Origin: Schleiferiaceae bacterium
GTDB lineage: Bacteria > Bacteroidota > Bacteroidia > Flavobacteriales > Schleiferiaceae
DNA: 64,000 nt
NCBI GenBank assembly: GCA_030833905.1
Contig: JAURGG010000002.1
Span: 1-64,000, forward strand
Direction of reading: 5' to 3'
Positions 18,404-25,215 of this stretch are shown in pieces (position 1 is the first letter of the stretch; each line of letters begins with the position of its first letter). The position numbers and the translations under genes were made by a program. The notes beneath the pieces are model-generated. The model was not told the origin of the DNA and ran no database searches. It saw nothing but the letters and a program-made list of their open reading frames with translations.

Positions 18404-18598
18404 TTATTCGGCGTCTTTCAAACGAAGACCCTGAACGTAGGCTGCCTTGATAATTTCTTTGCGGCGGTTCACCGAAGTCTTGGTGAATTGCTGACGACTG
18501 CGCAGCTGGCGCATCGTGCCGGTTTTGTCGAACTTTCGCTTGTAACGCTTTAGCGCGCGATCAATTCCTTCACCTTCTTTAACTTGTACTACTAGCAT
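18404..18598 (-). CDS. rpsU: 30S ribosomal protein bS21
   Basis: The 64-residue protein MLVVQVKEGEGIDRALKRYK plus basic helices (RQLRSRQQFTKTSVNRRKEI) is bS21. A longer in-frame start at 18637 would pass through the Shine-Dalgarno and is rejected. In Bacteroidota, bS21 helps hide the 3' end of 16S rRNA, so most mRNAs are read without Shine-Dalgarno pairing. This gene is unusual here in having a strong one, which fits feedback control by bS21 level. It has its own -7 box and terminator. Confidence 0.95.
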   Translation of the reverse strand: MLVVQVKEGEGIDRALKRYKRKFDKTGTMRQLRSRQQFTKTSVNRRKEIIKAAYVQGLRLKDAE

Positions 18599-18606
18599 AA
18601 TGGGGA

Positions 18607-18614
18607 CACCTCCT
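18607..18614 (-). promoter_or_regulatory. Strong Shine-Dalgarno of rpsU
   Basis: AGGAGGTG lies 8 bases before the rpsU ATG on the minus strand and pairs fully with the 16S 3' tail. I saw no comparable site before the other genes checked. It decides the start at 18598. Confidence 0.85.
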
Positions 18615-18626
18615 CTCTTTGGGCTG

Positions 18627-18634
18627 CAAATGTA
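18627..18634 (-). promoter_or_regulatory. -7 element of the rpsU promoter
   Basis: TACATTTG on the minus strand lies 28 bases before the rpsU ATG, identical to the -7 box of the tRNA-tuf promoter. A -33 element in the overlapping end of the upstream gene is weak. Confidence 0.65.
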
Positions 18635-18637
18635 CAA

Positions 18638-19228
18638 CTAATTACCCACGTAGAAGTAGTTTGTTAATCGTGCCTTTTGTGCGGAATCGAAGGGAGCCAA
18701 GGCAAACACCTCGTCCCAGTTGCGCAACGGACGAACCCTACTGCGGAACCGGTGGACCGCGCGTACCTGAGGCGCCCGCCACAATGGGTGGGCATACAGT
18801 GCATCTTCTGAAATACTGTTTAGGTCGAGGGGACTTGGCGGGTACAGCAGCCAATCAAATTCCGAGCGGTTGTCCCATCGCGCGCACAGGGCGGAATCGA
18901 CACCCCCCCAACGCTCCCGATCGCGAACGAAGCCCTCTGCCTTCCACTGGGGCCACCCCTGGGCGCGCAGCCATTGGTCCGAAACCGTGTCTGAGGCAAC
19001 CACGGCCCGGGAGCGAACCATCTGTGGGGATTCCACGATGTGGCGATCCCATTTCTGATCGCGGGGCCATTGGGGTTCGTTGAACTCCGCTCGGGGCACT
19101 TCTGGAAACGAAGCCCAAATTGGCTCAGGTGCCGTTTGAATCGAGTGCCACCTGTAGTACACGAAAAGGGCGAGGAAGAACCCCGCCCATACGATGTCTG
19201 CAACCCAGGGTTTGGGTTGCCGCCCCAT
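18638..19228 (-). CDS. Helix-hairpin-helix membrane-anchored protein (ComEA/GspK-like HhH)
   Basis: The 196-residue product has one N-terminal membrane helix (DIVWAGFFLALFVYYRW, about 11-27) and then a Trp-rich, poorly conserved region. Near 130-175 it has a helix-hairpin-helix segment (PLDLNSISEDALYAHPLWRA then QVRAVHRFRSRVRPLRNWDE). This is the LDLNxA..L..hPgi pattern of ComEA-type DNA-binding or T2SS-K-like domains. Its ATG overlaps the TAA of the preceding 45-residue gene (TAATG), so translation is coupled. DNA binding outside the membrane or a structural role are both possible. Confidence 0.65.
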   Translation of the reverse strand: MGRQPKPWVADIVWAGFFLALFVYYRWHSIQTAPEPIWASFPEVPRAEFNEPQWPRDQKWDRHIVESPQMVRSRAVVASDTVSDQWLRAQGWPQWKAEGFVRDRERWGGVDSALCARWDNRSEFDWLLYPPSPLDLNSISEDALYAHPLWRAPQVRAVHRFRSRVRPLRNWDEVFALAPFDSAQKARLTNYFYVGN

Positions 19229-19365
19229 TACTCAGGGTCGTTCTGTGAAAAGGAATCCGGCTCTCCCTTAGGCGGAGTCCGAAGAACCTTAAAGAAAAAG
19301 TATGCGGTGATGACCGTAACCAAACCTTGGGTGGTGAGCATCATTGCCCATGCTGCTGTTGTCAT
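19228..19365 (-). CDS. Small MetS-like subunit next to a sodium symporter
   Basis: A 45-residue protein: MTTAAWAMMLTTQGLVTVIT, then AYFFFKVLRTPPKGEPDSF and a polar end. One membrane helix is followed by a short cytoplasmic tail with KVLRTPPKGEPD. Small one-helix proteins of this kind (MetS-type) pair with neurotransmitter:sodium symporter proteins. It starts 3 bases after the stop of that transporter gene on the same strand, and its stop overlaps the next ATG (TAATG). Size, topology and position support a real gene. The assignment to the MetS family is by analogy, not alignment. Confidence 0.75.
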   Translation of the reverse strand: MTTAAWAMMLTTQGLVTVITAYFFFKVLRTPPKGEPDSFSQNDPE

Positions 19366-19368
19366 GGC

Positions 19369-21174
19369 TTATGCGTTTTGAATTCGACGGCGGTTGGACG
19401 AGAACACGAGCACCGAAAGGAACACAAACAGTGCAACCAAGAGCAAACGCGCTAGGTGATTGTAGAAGATCTTATTGACAAAGAAGCCCGTGGCGATTTG
19501 ATCTCCGGCACGTACCACCTGCCCAGTGGAAACTGCAACTTCAATGTCGGCGGGCCACTCGTAGGCCGCGAAGCTTCCGTCCTCGGCGACAATGCGCACC
19601 GACGTGCGGTCACCCGCCCGCTGTACGTCTGCAACTCCGGCGACCTCAGATTCAAAGTAGTTGGCCCAAGCTTGACGGTTGTGTTTGATGTCCACGTTTT
19701 GAAGCTGGCCAATAATACTTGAGGAATCAAATTCCCAACCGTTGGTAATGGCTCCCTTCCAGTCGTTGCCTTTGGGCGAAATCAGGCTGAGTACGAAGAC
19801 CAACATTAAAATGGTCGGGGTAACGTACTTAAGGATCGGCTTGTAAATTTTAGGCAAGGTGATGTCGGAACCGCGGTTGATTTCTTCCCAGCCCTTGTCT
19901 ACGCCCCACACCCATGAGAAGAGGATGGCTTCGACCAGGCCGAAGAACACGAGTCCTACTGTACCAGCCCAGTAGTCGTATTGGTCAAAGACGCCTTCTT
20001 GGTAGAAGAGCACGGTAGGCATACCTACGATCAATGTGACCAGTCCAAACGACCAGGCGGCCTTGTTGAGGCTGAACTTGAACTCGTCTTGCATGAATCC
20101 GACCCACGGAGAGCCCATGGCGAGCGAACTTGTAATTCCGGCGAAGAAGAGGAGGCCAAACCACATGACGCCGGCTACGGTTCCGAGGACTGCACCCCAC
20201 TTGCCAAAAAGGAAGGGCATGGTCTGAAAGGCCATCGCAAAGCCAGCATTCTCTTTGACCCAATCTAGACCGAGGTAGCCTACAGCAATCGGAATTACGA
20301 TGCTTGCACCGAGAACGATTTCAACAAAGCCGTTCATCCAACCGGCTGCCATTGCGTTGAGGGCAATGTCGTCCTTGGGCTTGACGTAGGCGGCGTAGCA
20401 GTGAATCGTTCCCATTCCGACCGAAAGGGTAAAGAAGATTTGGCCCGCAGCCGCCAACCACACGTTGGGATTGCTGAGCGAGTCAAACTGCGGATTCCAC
20501 AAGAAGTTGAATCCGAGCATAGCGTCGCAATCGGCGCATCCAAGGGGAGCCCCAGAGTCGCCCAGGGTAAAGGCGCGGATGGCCAAGAAGACCCCAAATA
20601 TGAGCAGCAGTGGCATTCCAATTTTCGCCACGCGCTCGATTCCGCCCTCAAGACCGCGACTGAGAATCCATGTGTTGAGCGCAAGTACCAAAACGTAAAA
20701 TAGAACAGCCTCGTACGGAATCCCTGTAGTGCTGTGCCCAATGTCGACATAGCTTGTAAAGAAGTCGGCAACCTGCGACTGGCTTAGCCCACTAAACGTT
20801 TGTTTGAGGGAGTGAAAGACGTACGACATCGTCCACGACTCGATGTATGTGTAGTATGCAGCTACGGCAATATTGGTAAAGATTCCGAATACCCCGAAGT
20901 ACTTCCAAAAGCGCTTGCGCCCCATCGTGTCGAGGATGAACGGCGTGCTGTGGTCACCCCTTGAGCCACCAAAGCGGCCCGAAGACCACTCGATCCAAAG
21001 GAGCGGAATACCCAATAGAAGAAACGAAATGAGGTAGGGAATAATGAACGCCCCGCCACCGTTCTTCACGGCTTGGACGGGAAAACGCAAAAAGTTTCCG
21101 AGGCCGACGGCATTACCGGCCATGGCTAAAATGAGACCGACCCGGGTTCCCCAGGACTGTGTGTTGCTACTCAT
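19369..21174 (-). CDS. Neurotransmitter:sodium symporter family transporter
   Basis: The 601-residue protein has the NSS (LeuT/MetP) sodium-site motif WGTRVGLILAMAGNAVGLGN in helix 1 and about 12 hydrophobic segments. Two extra loops are notable. One follows helix 11 (about 470-560, SPKGNDWKGAITNGWEFDSS onward) and is a soluble lipoyl/biotinyl-like beta region with EDGSFAAYEWPADIEVAVST. The other, near 215-235, contains CADCD. It likely takes up an amino acid with Na+. A small partner gene follows 3 bases later. Confidence 0.9.
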   Translation of the reverse strand: MSSNTQSWGTRVGLILAMAGNAVGLGNFLRFPVQAVKNGGGAFIIPYLISFLLLGIPLLWIEWSSGRFGGSRGDHSTPFILDTMGRKRFWKYFGVFGIFTNIAVAAYYTYIESWTMSYVFHSLKQTFSGLSQSQVADFFTSYVDIGHSTTGIPYEAVLFYVLVLALNTWILSRGLEGGIERVAKIGMPLLLIFGVFLAIRAFTLGDSGAPLGCADCDAMLGFNFLWNPQFDSLSNPNVWLAAAGQIFFTLSVGMGTIHCYAAYVKPKDDIALNAMAAGWMNGFVEIVLGASIVIPIAVGYLGLDWVKENAGFAMAFQTMPFLFGKWGAVLGTVAGVMWFGLLFFAGITSSLAMGSPWVGFMQDEFKFSLNKAAWSFGLVTLIVGMPTVLFYQEGVFDQYDYWAGTVGLVFFGLVEAILFSWVWGVDKGWEEINRGSDITLPKIYKPILKYVTPTILMLVFVLSLISPKGNDWKGAITNGWEFDSSSIIGQLQNVDIKHNRQAWANYFESEVAGVADVQRAGDRTSVRIVAEDGSFAAYEWPADIEVAVSTGQVVRAGDQIATGFFVNKIFYNHLARLLLVALFVFLSVLVFSSNRRRIQNA

Positions 21175-21186
21175 TGGTGATTGGGC

Positions 21187-22131
21187 TTAGCTAAGATTCC
21201 CAAATATAGGTATCTCATCTAAGACCGCGCGGAACGAATGTGGATTGAAGTCCAATTCTTTTCGCGCCTTGCTGATGTCAAATCCAGTGACGGGCGGACG
21301 CTTCGCGGGCTGGCCCAAGGATTCGCTGCTCACCACGTCAATGAGGCTGGCATCGAGCTCTGCATGTTCTGCAACCTGTGTGACGAGTTCAAGGATGCTC
21401 ATGGTGTCTGGGCCGCTTAAGTGGTAGATACCTTCGGCTCCGCGTTCGGCAATGCGCAGGCAGCCCTCGGCGAGGTCCACGCTCCACGTTGGGCTGCGAA
21501 CTTGGTCGTCCACGACGCGGATGCGTTCGCCGCGCTGCAGGGCTCCGCGGGCCCACAGAATGATGTTAGAGCGGCTGAGCCCTGGGACGTATCCGATTAC
21601 CAGGACGGTGCGCGCAATAGTGTAGCGGGCGCCACTGGCCTTTACCGCTTCTTCGGCGTGCAGCTTGGACCACCCGTAGACACTGAGCGGAGCCGCATCG
21701 GCTTCTTCAGCATATGGGCCGTTTTTGCCATCAAAAATGAAGTCGGTACTGATGAAGATTAGGTGCACCCCGTGGCGCGCGCAGGCCTCGGCGCAGAAGC
21801 GCGCGGCATCCACATTGAGCAGGTGGCAGGTTTCGGGTTCCTTTTCGCAGTCGTCCACTTGGGTCATGGCTGCGGAATGGATCACGACGTCCGGCTTAAA
21901 CTCGGTCAGAACGCGTTCGAAGTCCTCGGGGCGGGTGGTGTCAAGTTCCGCATAGGGGAATCCGAAGTGGTTGCCCCGAGCCGGACCGCGACCGGTGGCA
22001 AGTAGTTCATGCCTACCCTGAGCCAGGTAGAGCAGGGACTGCCCAAGAAGGCCGTTGGCCCCAGTGACGAGGATGCGCAAAGGACCTTGCTTAACCACGG
22101 TAGGCTGTTTGGATTTCGCGGGCGAGGTCAT
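21187..22131 (-). CDS. RmlD-like SDR family NAD(P)-dependent sugar nucleotide reductase
   Basis: The 314-residue extended SDR has the Rossmann motif GANGLLG at 24-30, the catalytic YGWSK (Tyr and Lys), and STDFIFDG upstream of it. This pattern matches dTDP-4-dehydrorhamnose reductase-like proteins. The start is uncertain: an earlier ATG at 22179 lies deep in pyrF, and the one chosen at 22131 still overlaps the pyrF end by 41 bases. A non-ATG start nearer the Rossmann strand (LRILVTGANG) is possible. It is the last gene of the purM-prfA-pyrF operon, so its link to sugar metabolism is uncertain. Confidence 0.8.
   Translation of the reverse strand: MTSPAKSKQPTVVKQGPLRILVTGANGLLGQSLLYLAQGRHELLATGRGPARGNHFGFPYAELDTTRPEDFERVLTEFKPDVVIHSAAMTQVDDCEKEPETCHLLNVDAARFCAEACARHGVHLIFISTDFIFDGKNGPYAEEADAAPLSVYGWSKLHAEEAVKASGARYTIARTVLVIGYVPGLSRSNIILWARGALQRGERIRVVDDQVRSPTWSVDLAEGCLRIAERGAEGIYHLSGPDTMSILELVTQVAEHAELDASLIDVVSSESLGQPAKRPPVTGFDISKARKELDFNPHSFRAVLDEIPIFGNLS
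21201..21208 (-). promoter_or_regulatory. Possible -7 element for the sodium symporter gene
   Basis: TATATTTG on the minus strand lies 26 bases before the transporter ATG, inside the last codons of the SDR gene. It matches TAnnTTTG fully. No -33 element was confirmed. Confidence 0.5.
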
Positions 22132-22900
22132 CAGCTGCAGTCGCAGCGGCGGCTTGCCAATCCCGACCTGAGGATGCATACATGATGCTCCGTGAGGCGT
22201 TGATCAGCAGTCCCATGCCGGGCTTTCCGCGAAAAGAACCGTGGCGCACTACTTCGGCGGCACTGCCGCCTTGGGCTCCGACACCCGGAACCAAAAAGAA
22301 GGTATCTGGCATCCGGTCGCGCAGTGCCCCAAGTGCCTCAGGACGCGTGGCGCCTGCAACAACCATGAGGTTTTCATGCGATCCCCACTGCAGGTAGGTG
22401 TCAGCTACTGCCTCGTACACCTTGCGCCCGTCGCGAAGCTCGAGCTGCTGCAGGTCGTCGGCTCCAGGGTTGCTGGTAAGACCGAGTCCGACTACCCACT
22501 TGTCGGCGCGCATAAAGGGTTCGACGCTGTCTCGCCCCATGTAGGGAGCCACCGTAATCGCATCGTAGCCCATGACCTCAAGGATTCCCTGGGCGTAGCG
22601 GTTGGCGGTGTTTCCGATGTCTCCGCGCTTGGCGTCCGCAATGAGCAGGGGCTCCTGGGGCAGTTGGCGAAGGTGGGCGGTCACGGCATCGAGGGCGTCC
22701 CAACCCGGGCGACCGAGGGCCTCAAAGAAGGCAAAATTCGGCTTGTAGGCAATGGCCACATGGGCCGTGGCATCAATGATTCCGATGCAGAAGGACGCCA
22801 AATCGGTTCCTGCCGGCAGCTTGGACGGATCAGGGTCGAGGCCTACACAGAGTCCGTGGCCTGCGGTTTCAATACGTTGGGAGAGCGTGGTATAGTTCAT
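22091..22900 (-). CDS. pyrF: Orotidine 5'-phosphate decarboxylase
   Basis: The 269-residue enzyme converts OMP to UMP. It is of the longer type-2 class: the active-site motif is DAKRGDIGNT at 89-98 (Asp, Lys, Asp), and the phosphate loop is GVGAQGGSAAEVV. The start ATG overlaps the prfA stop by 4 bases (ATGA). The 3' end overlaps the SDR gene. Confidence 0.96.
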   Translation of the reverse strand: MNYTTLSQRIETAGHGLCVGLDPDPSKLPAGTDLASFCIGIIDATAHVAIAYKPNFAFFEALGRPGWDALDAVTAHLRQLPQEPLLIADAKRGDIGNTANRYAQGILEVMGYDAITVAPYMGRDSVEPFMRADKWVVGLGLTSNPGADDLQQLELRDGRKVYEAVADTYLQWGSHENLMVVAGATRPEALGALRDRMPDTFFLVPGVGAQGGSAAEVVRHGSFRGKPGMGLLINASRSIMYASSGRDWQAAAATAADDLAREIQTAYRG

Positions 22901-23976
22901 TCGTCAGCTCCTTGCTTGAGGCGCTCGGCGTGGTCGGCAACGCGCAAGCCCTCGATGAGGGTCTTGAGGTCGCCATTCATCACGTCGGGCAGGTTGTACA
23001 CGGTGAGGCCGATGCGGTGGTCTGTCACCCGGCTCTGCGGAAAGTTGTAGGTTCGGATCTTCGCACTTCGGTCTCCGGTGCTTACCAGCGTCTTGCGGTG
23101 TTCGGCAACAGCGGCGTCGCGTTCAGCGCGGGCCTTGTCCCAAATCCGCGCGCGAAGCACGGTAAGGGCGCGGTCGTAGTTCTGGTGCTGCGAACGGCCA
23201 TCTTGGCATTCCACTACAATACCGGTCGGAAAGTGCGTCAACCGAACGCCCGATTCGGTCTTGTTGACGTGCTGCCCCCCTGCCCCACTCGAGCGAAAGG
23301 TGTCTTTGCGAATGTCCACATCGCGGATTTGCACGTCGAGCTCGTCGGCTTCAGGCAGTACCGCTACCGTCGCTGCCGAAGTGTGCACGCGTCCTTGGCT
23401 TTCGGTGGCCGGAACCCGCTGCACTCGGTGCACTCCGCTCTCAAACTTGAGGATTCCGTATACCTGCTCGCCGCGAATTTGAACGCTGGCTTCTTTGATT
23501 CCGCCCACGGAACCTTCGGTGAGACTGAGCATTTCGGTGTTCCAGCCCTTTTCTTCGGCGAAGCGCAGGTAGGCGCGAAGCAGCTCGCCTGCGAAGAGTC
23601 CGGCTTCGTCCCCGCCCGTACCCGCGCGAACTTCAAGAACGGCATCCTTGGAATCCTCGGGGTCCTTGGGAATGAGTAGTTCTTTGATCTCGGTCTCAAG
23701 GGCTGTGATGCGCTGGCGGGCCGTATCGAATTCGTCTTGGGCCATCTCGCGCATTTCGGGATCCTTTTCGGATTCGAGCATGAGTTGGGCCTCGTCGCGG
23801 TTGGCGAGCGCCTCAAGGTAGCGCGCACGGGCCTGGACGAGCTCGTCGAGTTCTTTGTACTCGCGGTTGAGGCGAACAAACCGCGCAGGATCCGCCGCCA
23901 ACTCGGGAGTCATAAGCTGGTCGTGCACGTCCTGGTGCCGAATCCAGATGGCCTGGAGTTTCTCTACAAGATTCAT
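22897..23976 (-). CDS. prfA: Peptide chain release factor 1
   Basis: The 359-residue RF1 carries the stop-codon reading PAT at 189-191 (consensus PxT of RF1) and the catalytic GGQ at 233-235 in SSGAGGQHVNKTESGVRLTH. It releases peptides at UAA and UAG. Length is normal. Its start and stop both overlap neighbours by 4 bases, so purM, prfA and pyrF are translated as one unit. Confidence 0.98.
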   Translation of the reverse strand: MNLVEKLQAIWIRHQDVHDQLMTPELAADPARFVRLNREYKELDELVQARARYLEALANRDEAQLMLESEKDPEMREMAQDEFDTARQRITALETEIKELLIPKDPEDSKDAVLEVRAGTGGDEAGLFAGELLRAYLRFAEEKGWNTEMLSLTEGSVGGIKEASVQIRGEQVYGILKFESGVHRVQRVPATESQGRVHTSAATVAVLPEADELDVQIRDVDIRKDTFRSSGAGGQHVNKTESGVRLTHFPTGIVVECQDGRSQHQNYDRALTVLRARIWDKARAERDAAVAEHRKTLVSTGDRSAKIRTYNFPQSRVTDHRIGLTVYNLPDVMNGDLKTLIEGLRVADHAERLKQGADE

Positions 23977-25154
23977 GCGCGGCGGTAGGTGTGAATTCCG
24001 TCGGGCGCGTGCACCTCGACCTCGGGGGTTGCTGAGGCCTCCACGCGGCCTACGATTTGGGCATCGACGGCCATTTGCTTCGAAATAGCGATGACCTGCT
24101 CTGCTGCCTGAAGGCTGTCGACGTAGAGCTCCATGCGGTGTCCCATGTTAAAAACTTCGTACATCTGGCGCCACGGGGTCGCGGACTCCTTTTGAATCAG
24201 GTCAAACAAGGGCGGAACCGCAAAAAGCTGGTCCTTGACCACCTTGCCCTGCTTCAGAAAGTGCAGCACCTTGGTCTGGGCACCGCCGCTGCAGTGCACG
24301 GCTCCACGCAGCTGCGCTCCGAGCTCTTTAATGACCGGAATCATCACCGGTGCGTAGGTTCGGGTCGGAGAAAGCACCAATTTGCCGGCATCCAATGGGC
24401 TACCAACGACGGCGTCGGTGAGCTGCTTGGTCCCGGAATAAACGAGGGCCGAATCAGTCTCGGGCGCAAAGCTCTCTGGGTAACGCTGCGCCAAGAGGTT
24501 GCTAAATACGTCGTGGCGTGCTGAAGTGAGTCCATTCGAACCCATTCCACCGTTGTATTCGCGTTCGTAGGTGGCTTGGCCGTACGAGGCGAGGCCCACC
24601 ACGAATTGGCCGGGAGCAATGCGAGCATTGTCGATGACGTCACTGCGCTTCATCCGTGCCACTACCGTGCTGTCGACAATTACCGTGCGCACGAGGTCGC
24701 CCACGTCAGCAGTTTCGCCGCCCGTACTTTGAATGTCCATGCCTGCGTCTCGCAGGTCCTGAAGAACAGACTCGGTTCCCTCGATAAGTGCTTTAATTAC
24801 TTCGCCCGGAATCAAGTGCTTGTTGCGCCCTATCGTCGAGCTCAGCAAGATGGGCCCTGTAGCACCGACGCACAGCAAGTCGTCGGTGTTCATGACTACG
24901 GCGTCCTGGGCGATTCCGCGCCATACGCTGAGGTCACCTGTTTCCTTCCAGTAGAGGTAGGCGAGCGACGACTTGGTGCCCGCGCCGTCGGCATGCATGA
25001 CAAGGCAGTGGTCTGCCGAGCCGCTCAACGCGTCGGGAACAATTTTGCAAAACGCGTTCGGAAACAGCCCTTTGTCGATTGCGGCGATCGCCTGGTGAAC
25101 TTCTTCTTTGCCTGAGGAAACGCCCCGGCCGGCGTATCGGTTGCTCGAACTCAT
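23973..25154 (-). CDS. purM: Phosphoribosylformylglycinamidine cyclo-ligase (AIR synthetase)
   Basis: The 393-residue protein fits PurM: an N-terminal AYAGRGVSSGKEEVHQAI-type glycine-rich ATP segment (here RYAGRGVSSGKEEVHQAIAA), HADGAGTKSSLAYLYWKETG near 53-72, and STGGETADVGDLVRT. It makes AIR from FGAM in purine synthesis. It is about 45 residues longer than the E. coli enzyme, as is usual in Bacteroidota. Its ATG is 5 bases after a -7 box built into the terminator T-tract of the gene before it. Confidence 0.93.
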   Translation of the reverse strand: MSSSNRYAGRGVSSGKEEVHQAIAAIDKGLFPNAFCKIVPDALSGSADHCLVMHADGAGTKSSLAYLYWKETGDLSVWRGIAQDAVVMNTDDLLCVGATGPILLSSTIGRNKHLIPGEVIKALIEGTESVLQDLRDAGMDIQSTGGETADVGDLVRTVIVDSTVVARMKRSDVIDNARIAPGQFVVGLASYGQATYEREYNGGMGSNGLTSARHDVFSNLLAQRYPESFAPETDSALVYSGTKQLTDAVVGSPLDAGKLVLSPTRTYAPVMIPVIKELGAQLRGAVHCSGGAQTKVLHFLKQGKVVKDQLFAVPPLFDLIQKESATPWRQMYEVFNMGHRMELYVDSLQAAEQVIAISKQMAVDAQIVGRVEASATPEVEVHAPDGIHTYRRA

Positions 25155-25159
25155 AGGTG

Positions 25160-25167
25160 CAAAAATA
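25160..25167 (-). promoter_or_regulatory. -7 element of purM, inside a terminator T-tract
   Basis: TATTTTTG matches TAnnTTTG and ends 5 bases before the purM ATG. Its T bases belong to the run that follows the terminator stem at 25171-25198. Confidence 0.55.
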
Positions 25168-25198
25168 AAACTTCCCTTCGGCTCAGGCCGAAGGGAAG
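25161..25198 (-). terminator. Terminator of the PorE-like gene
   Basis: A perfect 12-bp stem (CTTCCCTTCGGC / GCCGAAGGGAAG) with a 4-base loop is followed on the minus strand by TTTTATTTTT. It begins 18 bases after the stop of the gene at 25216. Confidence 0.95.
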
Positions 25199-25215
25199 CT
25201 TAAAGGTTATCAACG

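Noticed and set aside
22241-23679. Two long plus-strand frames (269 and 255 codons) opposite pyrF and prfA
   Set aside because: Both lie wholly within strongly conserved genes on the other strand and have no recognisable motifs.
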